A stretch of DNA of 64,000 bases, taken from contig CAKSAN010000014.1 of the NCBI GenBank assembly GCA_934436435.1, positions 62,001-126,000 on the forward strand, in the 5' to 3' direction. Position numbers and translations under genes: made by a program. This document shows positions 26,448 to 34,467 of the stretch, one piece after another. Origin of the DNA: an uncultured Acetatifactor sp. (lineage in GTDB: Bacteria; Bacillota; Clostridia; Lachnospirales; Lachnospiraceae). The notes beneath the pieces were generated by a model. It had not been told where the DNA came from and made no database searches. It was given only the letters and a program-made list of their open reading frames with translations. Positions within the stretch are counted from its first letter, which is position 1; every line of letters begins with the position of its first letter.

Positions 26448-27596
26448 TTACTTCTCATATCTTGCCGGGATCTGGATCCGGTTTGCTTCCAGCGCTTCCC
26501 GGAATACTTTGAAAAAGGCTTCGATATCCGGCCGGTCAATGGCTCCCAGTGCACACAGTCTAAAAGTATTGGTGGTGGAGATCTTGCCGGGATAGATGGT
26601 AAATCCCCGCTCATAGCAGTAATCATGTACCTTCTCAAAATTCCAGTTCGGATCATCGGGATAACGCACGGACACCACCAGTCCCGACTGCCACTCTCTG
26701 CGGATCACATCTTTGAATCCCAATTCGTCCAGTCCTTCGTGGATCGCCTCAAAGACTCTCGTGTGTCTCGCCCACTTTGCTTCCTCACCTTCCGCCCAGT
26801 ATTCCTTCAATGCCTGGATCGTGGCATAAATGGTCTGTACCGGCGGGGTAAAATGCATTTCCCCGGTTCTCTGGAAAAAGTCATACTGCTGATACAGGTT
26901 GCAGTAATAAGAACGCTTGGGGTAATCCTTCGATGCCTCCAGGATCGCCCGGTTCCCTACGACAAAGGAGAGCCCCGTCATGGCCATAAGTCCCTTCTGG
27001 GCGGAGGCCATACAGAAGTCAATGTTGTCTTCCTCAATATGAATGGGCCGCATGGCATAGGTAGAGGTGGTATCCACGGTAAAGGTGGCATGATATTTAT
27101 GGGCCAGCGCGCCGATCTCACGGATCGGATTCAGAATACCGGTGCCGGTCTCATTATGGGTGGTATGTACCAGTGCGATGTCCGGATTCTCCTTCAGGGT
27201 CTGCTCCACCTTTTCCAGATCCGGCAGCTCGTCCACCGGAAAACGCAGATCAATATGGGGCAGCCCGTAATATTCACACACTTCCACCGCTCTGCTGCTG
27301 TAGGCTCCGTTATTCACCACCAGCACCTTGCCGCCCGCAGGAAGCAGGGAGCTGATGCAGGCGTCGATATTGATGGTGCCGGAACCGCAGAACAGGACAC
27401 TGGTGTATTTTTCCAAATCTCCATGGACGATGCGGACGAGATCCTCCCGCAGTCCTTTCATCAATCCGCCGAATTCTTTCTCTCTGGGACAGATGTCCGG
27501 TACCACCTGTGCGTATTTTACGGTGTCTGTGGTGGTGGACGGTCCGGGATTCAATAATATATTTCTCTGAATCGGTCTTTGTATCAACTGTTCCAT
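26448..27596 (-). CDS. phnW: 2-aminoethylphosphonate-pyruvate transaminase
   Basis: 382 aa from the ATG preceded by AAGGAGGAG; a longer frame lacks a site. Class V PLP aminotransferase: LLNPGPSTTT at the start, FCGSGT phosphate loop (69-74), TVDTTSTYA with Asp175, and the PLP lysine K201 in ASAQKGLMAMTG. Next to PEP mutase and phosphonopyruvate decarboxylase it should run in the biosynthetic direction, aminating phosphonoacetaldehyde to 2-aminoethylphosphonate. No phnX (degradative hydrolase) is present. First gene of the operon, behind the promoter at 27754-27782. Confidence 0.92.
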   Translation of the reverse strand: MEQLIQRPIQRNILLNPGPSTTTDTVKYAQVVPDICPREKEFGGLMKGLREDLVRIVHGDLEKYTSVLFCGSGTINIDACISSLLPAGGKVLVVNNGAYSSRAVEVCEYYGLPHIDLRFPVDELPDLEKVEQTLKENPDIALVHTTHNETGTGILNPIREIGALAHKYHATFTVDTTSTYAMRPIHIEEDNIDFCMASAQKGLMAMTGLSFVVGNRAILEASKDYPKRSYYCNLYQQYDFFQRTGEMHFTPPVQTIYATIQALKEYWAEGEEAKWARHTRVFEAIHEGLDELGFKDVIRREWQSGLVVSVRYPDDPNWNFEKVHDYCYERGFTIYPGKISTTNTFRLCALGAIDRPDIEAFFKVFREALEANRIQIPARYEK

Positions 27597-27701
27597 TCTG
27601 GTACTCCTCCTTTTGTTCGCATTCTTCTTCCTGCTGTTCATTTATATCTTTATCAAATCAAATATTTGAACGGCTTTTACAGGTTTTCGGTTAAAGTAAA
27701 T

Positions 27702-27740
27702 ACACAAAATGTCTGCGTTCCATTCGCAGACACTTTGTGT
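27702..27740 (-). promoter_or_regulatory. Stem-loop at the 5' end of the phnW leader
   Basis: Arms ACACAAA-A-TGTCTGCG and CGCAGACA-C-TTTGTGT (15 bp, one mismatch) with a 7-nt loop. It begins a few nt after the predicted transcription start (about 27747) and is not followed by a clear T-run on the minus strand. It could be a 5' stabiliser, an attenuation element, or a terminator left from the decayed permease gene. Confidence 0.5.
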
Positions 27741-27753
27741 CAGACATGAACAT

Positions 27754-27782
27754 ATCATAATACCAATGGAGAAAAATAGCAA
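27754..27782 (-). promoter_or_regulatory. Promoter of the phnW-aepX-aepY operon
   Basis: Minus-strand TTGCTA (27777-27782), 17 nt, TATGAT (27754-27759). It sits in sequence that follows the truncated permease start, so phnW has its own transcription start. Confidence 0.6.
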
Positions 27783-27960
27783 TACTATTTTTCCTGAAAA
27801 TAACGAATCTGTCGCAGATAGAAAACAATCCCCAGCCTACCACACATCCGAAGGCCAGAGCCCATACGTGCATGGGGCTTAACTGGCGCTTCAGTTCCTG
27901 CTTATTTTCTTTTTGATTCATGTTCACTTTCCTTTTCTTGTCGGTTTCTCATCCTGTCTT

Positions 27961-28857
27961 TTAGACATCGTAGGTCTTATCAATAGCTTTCAATTCCCGG
28001 AAAGTATCTATTTCGATGATGTCATCTTCCTGACATTCCCGTACTTCTACTTTATAATGCTTCTGGCAGAATACCAGAGGCACCTGCTCCCAATAGCGTT
28101 CCTTGCCGCCGGGCTGCTCATAGGTGGTCTTAATATCGTCGGACAGCTTATGGCCATCCTCTTCATTCCAATAGGAAATGCCTACCATCTGCCAACAGTC
28201 CAGACCGCCGACCTTCTCCTCCACGATGATCCCGTCCTTTACCTTAAAGCACCAGTCATCGGTTCTGTCCTTCTTAATGGCCAGAAAATCGGAGCTGTAG
28301 TGATACTTGGTAATGATCTTCGGATTGGAGATCAGCAAGTCAGCCTCGAAGACATACGCATTGGAAAGCATATATCTGGCCACCATGGAAGAGGAAATAT
28401 TGTTCGCCTCATTGTAGACCGGATTCTCCAGGAATTTGATCATGGGATATTTGTACAACAACTGATCGAACTGTTCTGCCAGATATCCCCGGACGATATA
28501 GATCTCGTTGATCCCGGCATCCAGGCAGGCATCGATCAGACCGTCGATGATACGTTGTCCGTGTACGCGCACCAGCGGCTTAGGGGTATTAAAGGTAATG
28601 GGCACCAGTCTGCTTCCGAATCCGGCAGCAATGAAGATCGCACGTTTGGCGCGGTAAGGCTCCAATGCGGAGATTCCGACATTCGTGATCTCTCCTTCTG
28701 CCACATACTGTAACTCCGTCAGTTCCTGCATGACGCGGTTCACCGTTCCCAGGGAATGTCCACTCTTTTCCCCCAACTGTCTCTGGGACAACGCACCTTT
28801 TTCTTCTGCCAGTATCGATAAAATATCGAATTGTTTTCTTGTCAGTGTCTGATTCAT
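27961..28857 (-). CDS. HTH domain fused to LicC-like cytidylyltransferase
   Basis: 298 aa from the ATG after AAGGAAA; a GTG 33 nt upstream gives a longer frame. Residues 1-70 are a winged-helix DNA-binding domain (TRKQFDILSILAEE, LSQRQLGEKSGHSLGTVNRVM). From residue 75 an NTP transferase domain follows: FIAAGFGSRLVPIT, TPKPL, then FEADLLISNP for the metal Asp. The sequence type is that of LicC (CTP:phosphocholine cytidylyltransferase) and of enzymes activating phosphonates such as 2-aminoethylphosphonate. Next to the aminoethylphosphonate genes, CMP-aminoethylphosphonate is a reasonable product, but this is inference. Cotranscribed after metAA. Confidence 0.8.
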   Translation of the reverse strand: MNQTLTRKQFDILSILAEEKGALSQRQLGEKSGHSLGTVNRVMQELTELQYVAEGEITNVGISALEPYRAKRAIFIAAGFGSRLVPITFNTPKPLVRVHGQRIIDGLIDACLDAGINEIYIVRGYLAEQFDQLLYKYPMIKFLENPVYNEANNISSSMVARYMLSNAYVFEADLLISNPKIITKYHYSSDFLAIKKDRTDDWCFKVKDGIIVEEKVGGLDCWQMVGISYWNEEDGHKLSDDIKTTYEQPGGKERYWEQVPLVFCQKHYKVEVRECQEDDIIEIDTFRELKAIDKTYDV

Positions 28858-28892
28858 TTTCCGTTTCCTTTCTTCTTTTGGTTTTCCCACTC

Positions 28893-29810
28893 TTAACGGA
28901 TCTGGGTCAGATCGTAAGGAGTTGTCTGATATACATAATAGTTCAGCCAGTTGCTGTAGAGGTTGTTACTATGGGACCTCCACTGTAACAGAGGTCTCTG
29001 CTTGGGGTCATCCTCCGGATAATAATTATAGGGGATCTGGATGGGCAGACCCTTGTCCAGGTCTCTGTGATATTCATTGTTCAGGGTATAGCGGTCATAC
29101 TCCGGATGTCCCGTCACGAAGATCTTCCTGCCCTCTTCCGCGATCGCCAGAAATACTCCGGCTTTCTCCGATTCCGCAAGGATCGTCAGATCCTTACAGG
29201 CATGAATGGCCTCCGAAGGGGTCTCGGTATGACGGCTGTGGGGTGCCATGAAAATATCATCAAAGCCCCGCACCAGCGGCACCTTCCGGTTGGATACTCT
29301 GTGTTCATAGACACCAAACAGCTTCCGGGGCAGCTGTCTCTTATTGATTCCGTAATAATGGTAGAATCCCGCCTGCGCCGCCCAGCAGATATGTAAGGTG
29401 GAGGTCACATGGGTCTCCGCCCAGTCCAGGATCTGGCAGGTCTCGTCCCAGTAATCCACTTCCTCGAAAGTAATGTCCTCCACCGGGGCTCCGGTGACGA
29501 TCAATCCATCGAAAGTACGGTCTTTGATCTCATCAAACGTCGTGTAGAATTTATTCAGATGGCTGGCCGGAGTGTTCAGAGACACATGGGTCTTGGTGTT
29601 CATAAAAGTAACATCCACCTGTAACGGCGTATTGGATAACGCACGTAACAGCTGTAACTCTGTGTCCTGCTTCACCGGCATGTTGTTTAAGATCAGCACC
29701 TGTAACGGACGCATGTCCTGATGCACCGCGCGAAATTCGTCCATGACGAATATATTTTCGTTTTCCAGTATCTCTTTGGCTGGCAGATCATTTTGTGTTT
29801 TGATAGGCAT
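28893..29810 (-). CDS. metAA: Homoserine O-acetyltransferase (MetA family)
   Basis: 305 aa, the normal MetA length. Catalytic Cys142 lies in ICWAAQAG. Position 111 is Glu (TGAPVE111), the residue known to select acetyl-CoA over succinyl-CoA (Gly111 in E. coli MetA), so the product should be O-acetylhomoserine. RHTE and GHPEYDRYTL carry the other conserved active-site residues. First step specific to methionine synthesis. It precedes the HTH-cytidylyltransferase by 35 nt and follows ligA by 25 nt, so no methionine riboswitch fits between. Confidence 0.95.
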   Translation of the reverse strand: MPIKTQNDLPAKEILENENIFVMDEFRAVHQDMRPLQVLILNNMPVKQDTELQLLRALSNTPLQVDVTFMNTKTHVSLNTPASHLNKFYTTFDEIKDRTFDGLIVTGAPVEDITFEEVDYWDETCQILDWAETHVTSTLHICWAAQAGFYHYYGINKRQLPRKLFGVYEHRVSNRKVPLVRGFDDIFMAPHSRHTETPSEAIHACKDLTILAESEKAGVFLAIAEEGRKIFVTGHPEYDRYTLNNEYHRDLDKGLPIQIPYNYYPEDDPKQRPLLQWRSHSNNLYSNWLNYYVYQTTPYDLTQIR

Positions 29811-29835
29811 TTTATTTTCCTCCGGGTATCATTGA

Positions 29836-31809
29836 TTATTCCTCGTAAGGAATATTATAAGCTTTCAGGAACTCCTCTTCTGTCATGATGGGCACCTGCA
29901 ATTCCTTGGCTTTCTTATTCTTGGAAGAAGTCGAGGTAATATCGTTGTTAATGAGGCAGGTGGTCTTGCCGGTGACGCTTCCCGTCACTTTGCCGCCCCT
30001 CTCCTCGATGACTTCCTTTAAATCATTCCGGCTGGCATAATGGATCAGGCTTCCCGTCACAACAAAGGACAGTCCGGCCAGCGTCTGGGTGTTCTCATCG
30101 ATCTGCGGAACTTCGATGGTCAGAATCTCTTTTAAATGCGCGATCTTTTCCAGATTTTCCGGGTCCTTCATATAGTCCACAAATGCGGACGCAATCACTT
30201 CTCCCACACCGGGAATGGCACTTAAGGTCTCCACATCCGCCGCCTGCATTCGTTCCAGATCATAGTCAAAATACCGGCACAGCATCTTGGCATTGGCCAC
30301 ACCGATATTGGCGATCCCCAGTCCGTAAATCAGACGGGGCAGCGTGGTATGTCTGGCGGTCTCGATGCTGTCCATCATATTCTGATAGGATTTTTCTCCG
30401 AAGCCTTCCATTTCCGTAATGACATCCTTATAACGTTCCAGTCGGAACAGGTCGGCATATTCGTGGATAAATCCCTGGTCAATCAGCTTTTCCATGGTGG
30501 CCTCGGAGAGACCGTCGATGTTCAGTGCATCTCTGCTGACGAACAGGGTGTAGGCCTTGATCTCCTTGGCCGGGCATTTTTCATTGGTGCAATACAGAGA
30601 CTGTACCTCATTCACCTGCCGGATCTCGGTGGGCTGTCCGCACACCGGACATACCTTCGGGATCTCCACGTTGTCGCTGCCGGTCAGGTTTTCCGCGATC
30701 TGGGGAATGATCATATTTGCCTTGTACACCGTGATATGATCGCCGATCCCCAGCCGAAGTCCACGCAGAATACTTATGTTATGCACGGAGGCCCGGCTGA
30801 CCGTAGTACCTTCCAGTTCCACCGGCTCGAAAATAGCTACCGGATTGATCAGCCCGGTACGGCTGGCGCTCCATTCGATTTCCTTTAAGGTAGTCTCCCG
30901 TAATTCATCCGCCCATTTGAAAGCAATGGAATCTCTGGGGAATTTCGCCGTTCTGCCCAGGGACTGTCCATAGCTGATACTTTCATAAGTAAGTACCAGT
31001 CCGTCGGAGGGAATATCATAGTGTTCAATCTTATGTTCAAAATCTTCGATGGCTGATAAAATGTTCTCTTCCGTCACCGCCACATGTTCCACCACCGCAA
31101 AGCCCTGCTCCTGCAAAAAGGCAAACTGTGCCTCCTTGGAATCCTTAAAATCCACACCATCCGCTTTCACCAGCGTAAAGGCATAGAATCTGACGTTACG
31201 TTTCGCCGTGATCTCATTGTTCAGCTGACGGACAGAACCGCTGCACAGATTGCGGGGGTTCTTGTACTTTGCCTCCGCATCCGCGATCTCCCCATTGATC
31301 TTCTCGAAATCACTGTAGGTAATCACCGCCTCTCCCCGGAGGATCAGTTCTCCGGTATAAGAAATATTTAAAGGAAGGTTCTTAAAAGTACGGGCGTTAT
31401 TGGTAATGACCTCGCCGATCTCGCCGTTTCCCCGGGTCACTGCTTTTGCAAGTTTTCCTTCACGATACGTCAATACAATGGTCAGTCCATCCAGTTTCCA
31501 GCTTAGAATTGCAGGATTCCCTTGCAGCCAGTCCCGCAGTTCTTCCCGGCTTTTTGTCTTGCCCAGAGACAGCATCGGACTCTCGTGACGTTCCTTGGGA
31601 AGTTCATCCACAGCTTCGTAGCCCACATTTACTGTGGGACTGTTGGCCAGAGTAACGCCTGTCTCTTTTTCCAGTTCCACCAGCTCATCATAGAGTTTAT
31701 CGTATTCATAATTGCTCATGATCTCCCGGTCTTTGGCATAATAGCTCTCCGAAGCCGCATTCAGTTGTTCTACCAGATATTTGATCCGGTCTATTTTGGA
31801 AGACTGCAT
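29836..31809 (-). CDS. ligA: NAD-dependent DNA ligase
   Basis: 657 aa with all expected domains: Ia, adenylation domain with the nucleotide-accepting Lys105 in SWKLDGLT, OB fold, a four-Cys zinc finger (CPVC and CTNEKC, about 393-418), helix-hairpin-helix repeats (GLGIANIG, IPGVGEVIASAF) and a C-terminal BRCT domain (LSFVVTGSL). It seals nicks in replication and repair. Intact and slightly shorter than E. coli LigA. Confidence 0.97.
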   Translation of the reverse strand: MQSSKIDRIKYLVEQLNAASESYYAKDREIMSNYEYDKLYDELVELEKETGVTLANSPTVNVGYEAVDELPKERHESPMLSLGKTKSREELRDWLQGNPAILSWKLDGLTIVLTYREGKLAKAVTRGNGEIGEVITNNARTFKNLPLNISYTGELILRGEAVITYSDFEKINGEIADAEAKYKNPRNLCSGSVRQLNNEITAKRNVRFYAFTLVKADGVDFKDSKEAQFAFLQEQGFAVVEHVAVTEENILSAIEDFEHKIEHYDIPSDGLVLTYESISYGQSLGRTAKFPRDSIAFKWADELRETTLKEIEWSASRTGLINPVAIFEPVELEGTTVSRASVHNISILRGLRLGIGDHITVYKANMIIPQIAENLTGSDNVEIPKVCPVCGQPTEIRQVNEVQSLYCTNEKCPAKEIKAYTLFVSRDALNIDGLSEATMEKLIDQGFIHEYADLFRLERYKDVITEMEGFGEKSYQNMMDSIETARHTTLPRLIYGLGIANIGVANAKMLCRYFDYDLERMQAADVETLSAIPGVGEVIASAFVDYMKDPENLEKIAHLKEILTIEVPQIDENTQTLAGLSFVVTGSLIHYASRNDLKEVIEERGGKVTGSVTGKTTCLINNDITSTSSKNKKAKELQVPIMTEEEFLKAYNIPYEE

Positions 31810-31833
31810 CTTGTGTCCCTGCCTTTACAAATT

Positions 31834-32547
31834 TTAATTACGATTTAACATTCCGGTCTTTTCAAGGAGGCTGTCCAGTTCCTCTCCGGTGACCTCCCGC
31901 CACTCTCCGGGCTTCAGATTTCCTAATAAAACACTCATTACCCGGATCCTTTTCAGTGCTTTTACCTTTACTCCGCAGGCCTCACACATGCGCCGGATCT
32001 GTCTGTTGACTCCTTGGGTCAGTATAATACGAAAGGTAAATTTTCCGATTTTTTCTACCTTACACTCTCTTGTAGTGATGTCCAGATCCTTCAGATAAAT
32101 ACCTCTTGCCATCTTCTCTAAAAAATCGGGTGTTATTTCTTTGTCTGTCTTTACAAGGTATTCTTTTTCATGGCGGTTGGCTCCCCGCATCATGGCATTG
32201 ATCAGGTCTCCGTCATTGGTCAGAAGGATCAGACCCTCGGAATCCTTGTCCAGTCTCCCCGCGTAGGTCAGCCGCTCCGGATACCGGATCATATCCATGA
32301 TTTTCTTCTCCGCATGGGGATCTCTCTCCGTGCAGGTCACGCCTATGGGCTTATAGAACGCCAATACCTTACGAGACTGCTTTCCCTGCAATATCTTCTT
32401 CCCCACCTGTACGGTGTCCGTCTCTTCTACCTGCTGTCCCATTCCGGCGATCTGACCGTTGACCAGTACTTTTCCCTGTTCGATCAGCTTATCCGCATCT
32501 CTTCGGGAGCATACGCCGCACTGTGCCAGATATTTATTCAGACGCAT
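31834..32547 (-). CDS. Pseudouridine synthase, RsuA/RluB/RluF family
   Basis: 237 aa. An N-terminal S4 RNA-binding domain (MRLNKYLAQCGVCSRRDAD) is followed by the catalytic core with Asp in AGRLDKDSEGLILLTNDG and the motif GVNRQIRRMCEACG. Members modify rRNA (16S U516 or 23S U2604/U2605) or tRNA. The short linker and VTCTERDPHAEKK loop suggest RluF-like, but the target is uncertain. It lies immediately upstream of ligA on the same strand. Confidence 0.9.
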   Translation of the reverse strand: MRLNKYLAQCGVCSRRDADKLIEQGKVLVNGQIAGMGQQVEETDTVQVGKKILQGKQSRKVLAFYKPIGVTCTERDPHAEKKIMDMIRYPERLTYAGRLDKDSEGLILLTNDGDLINAMMRGANRHEKEYLVKTDKEITPDFLEKMARGIYLKDLDITTRECKVEKIGKFTFRIILTQGVNRQIRRMCEACGVKVKALKRIRVMSVLLGNLKPGEWREVTGEELDSLLEKTGMLNRN

Positions 32548-32614
32548 TCTACCTCATTCCTTTCCGCCCCCCGTAAATCCCGGGCTGCCGGCACAAAGCT
32601 GCGTGTAAATGACT

Positions 32615-33160
32615 TTACGCATCCACGCGGTCTGCCGCTTCAAAGTCACTGAGACTTTTGACTTTGGGAATGCCGTTTCCGTTTGCCACTCCCAACTTTG
32701 CCGTCTCGTCTGCCAGTTCATTGTATTTTACCTTGGAATGAGCCGGAACCTTGGTGAATCGGATCCGGATCTTCTGTCCCCAGCCCCGCATGGTCTGGGC
32801 ATATTTCTGTGTCAGTTCATTTTTGCTCTTCCATGCCCCGGTGACCCATTTTTCAATTCCTTCATAGTCATAGCGGATCTCGATGGCCGGAAAGCCGCTG
32901 TTTAAAGCAAACCGCACCGCATACATGGCTCCCAGCATCTCTCCGGAGACATTCCGTTGTTTCAGAGAGTCCGGATTGTCGCCGTTGCCGTATTCCGTGT
33001 AGATCCGCCCGTCGGCAAGGATAAAAATACAGCCGAAACCGTATTTTTTCAATGCATCCTGATAGCTTCCGTCCACATAGGCCAGTAAAGTACCCTCTTC
33101 CGGGCGGTCACAGATGTCTGCATCCTCCGGATATCTTCCCAATCCATTCCACTCTGCCAT
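32615..33160 (-). CDS. rnhA: Ribonuclease H family protein
   Basis: 181 aa from the ATG after AGGTGG. It carries the RNase HI acidic tetrad: Asp30 in YVDGSY, Glu74 in SGEMLGAM, Asp98 in RYDYEGI and Asp151 in NELADETAK, with VPAHSKVKYN matching the loop before the last Asp. It would cut RNA in RNA-DNA hybrids. The 26-residue start (AEWNGLGRYPEDAD) lacks a recognisable hybrid-binding domain. A 16-nt gap separates it from the flavin reductase gene upstream. Confidence 0.88.
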   Translation of the reverse strand: MAEWNGLGRYPEDADICDRPEEGTLLAYVDGSYQDALKKYGFGCIFILADGRIYTEYGNGDNPDSLKQRNVSGEMLGAMYAVRFALNSGFPAIEIRYDYEGIEKWVTGAWKSKNELTQKYAQTMRGWGQKIRIRFTKVPAHSKVKYNELADETAKLGVANGNGIPKVKSLSDFEAADRVDA

Positions 33161-33176
33161 AATACCACCTATCTCC

Positions 33177-33797
33177 CTATCGAATAAAGTTGGTCTTCTG
33201 CGCCGGTTCTCTCTCCGGGAAGTCCACTCCGGCTGCCTTTCCCGCCGCAATACATTTCAACAGCCATGCCATGTTGTAGCCCAGCGTGCGCATGGTCTGC
33301 ATGCCTTCCAGATCCTGTTTTACCTCCTCGGGGGTGTTGCCGTGCACCTGGTTCCAGTACTGGCTGGATACCACCGGCATACAGTTGATGGTAAAATATT
33401 TGTTCAGCTGGTCAAAGGCTGCGGAAGCGCCGCCACGTCTGCAGCTTACAATGCAGGCACCGGGCTTTCCCTGAAACAGTGCGCTCTTACCATAAAAAGC
33501 TCTGTCCAGAAAAGAAGTGATCATTCCGGAGGCGGAAGCATAATGTACCGGAGATCCGAATACAAAGCCATCTGCCGTCTTCGCCTTTTCCACAAATTCA
33601 TTCACGCCGTCCTCCCGGAAACATTTTCCGTTCTTTAAGCAGGCACCGCAGCCGATACATCCGGCGATGGGCTGTGTGCCCACCTGAATGATCTCTGTCT
33701 CAATGCCGTTTTTTTCCAATGCTCCGGCCACTTCCTCCAGCGCCGTGTAAGTACATCCCTTCGCATGTCCGCTTCCGTTTACCAGTAATACTTTCAT
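33177..33797 (-). CDS. NADPH-dependent FMN reductase / flavodoxin-like protein
   Basis: 206 aa. The start MKVLLVNGSGHAKGCTYTALEE is the FMN phosphate loop, GSPVHYASASGMITSFLDR the second flavin loop. Four cysteines between them (CIGCGACLKNGKC, about 47-59) suggest a metal or Fe-S-like site as in iron-sulfur flavoproteins. The substrate is unknown. Divergent from lepB. Confidence 0.88.
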   Translation of the reverse strand: MKVLLVNGSGHAKGCTYTALEEVAGALEKNGIETEIIQVGTQPIAGCIGCGACLKNGKCFREDGVNEFVEKAKTADGFVFGSPVHYASASGMITSFLDRAFYGKSALFQGKPGACIVSCRRGGASAAFDQLNKYFTINCMPVVSSQYWNQVHGNTPEEVKQDLEGMQTMRTLGYNMAWLLKCIAAGKAAGVDFPEREPAQKTNFIR

Positions 33798-33963
33798 TGT
33801 GCTACCTCTTTTTTCTCTTTTATTTCTCTTCTGTTTTCTCTTATTTGCTTTATTACTTACTATTGCTTATCTTTTCTGGCTCTGTCGGGCAAAATATGTT
33901 ATGCTGTCTGATAGAGCAATTCACTATTGCAATTATTATTGGAATCCTTTGGAAAGGAATTGT

Positions 33964-34467
33964 ATGAACCGCAGAACCCGTTCTTATCTTCTTTTTATAC
34001 TGCTTATCGGCTGTATCTGTTACCTGCTGTCCCATTTTGTGGTGCAGCTGTATTTTGTAACCGGTCCCTCCATGGAGCCTTCCTATGCCTCCGGTCAGCC
34101 CGTCCTCCTTCGGAAATTCGGTCTGCCGGATTGTCTGGGCTACGGAGACGTGGTGGTCATCCGCAGAGAGGATCTGGGCCGTGACATCATCAAACGTATC
34201 GTCGCCCTGCCGGGGGATACCGTACAGGTCACAGATGGCATTCTCTATGTGAACGATATGCCACAGCCTACGCCTGTGTCCCTCTCCCCCATGGAAGATG
34301 CCGGCAATGCTGCCACTGCCATAACGCTCCAGCCGGGAGAATATTTCGTCTTAGGCGACAACCGCAACCAAAGTATCGACAGCCGCTTCGACGAAGTGGG
34401 GATCATCTACGCTCCCACCATTGCGGGCAAAGTCATCTTTCCCACAGTGCAGCTTACTTCCCGATGA
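33964..34467 (+). CDS. lepB: Signal peptidase I
   Basis: 167 aa from the ATG preceded by GGAAAGGAA; the frame extends upstream without a site. One N-terminal membrane helix (about 8-31), catalytic Ser36 in GPSMEP, general base Lys77 in IIKRIVALPGD, and box E GDNRNQSIDSR near the C-terminus. Length is that of short Gram-positive type I signal peptidases. It cleaves exported preproteins at the outer face. Its last 14 nt overlap, tail to tail, the end of the first EptA-like gene. Confidence 0.95.
   Translation: MNRRTRSYLLFILLIGCICYLLSHFVVQLYFVTGPSMEPSYASGQPVLLRKFGLPDCLGYGDVVVIRREDLGRDIIKRIVALPGDTVQVTDGILYVNDMPQPTPVSLSPMEDAGNAATAITLQPGEYFVLGDNRNQSIDSRFDEVGIIYAPTIAGKVIFPTVQLTSR

Larger units (their letters stand above)
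27691..27927 (-). pseudogene. Truncated APC-type amino-acid permease start
   Basis: The frame opens MNMNQKENKQELKRQ and then has LSPMHVWALAFGCVVGWG (about residues 16-33), which looks like the first transmembrane helix of APC-superfamily amino-acid permeases, where GxVVGWG normally leads into a long multi-helix protein. After residue 33 the sequence no longer looks like a permease; the frame stops at 78 codons and the phnW promoter and hairpin lie in that stretch. It probably remains from a deletion. It might still be transcribed, as it follows the cytidylyltransferase gene by 33 nt. Confidence 0.55.

Noticed and set aside
26346..27557. Plus-strand frame of 403 codons opposite phnW
   Set aside because: Antisense shadow of an intact PLP transaminase with all active-site residues.
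29811..29835. SAM riboswitch or T-box before metAA
   Set aside because: Only 25 nt separate ligA from metAA, leaving no room for such an element.
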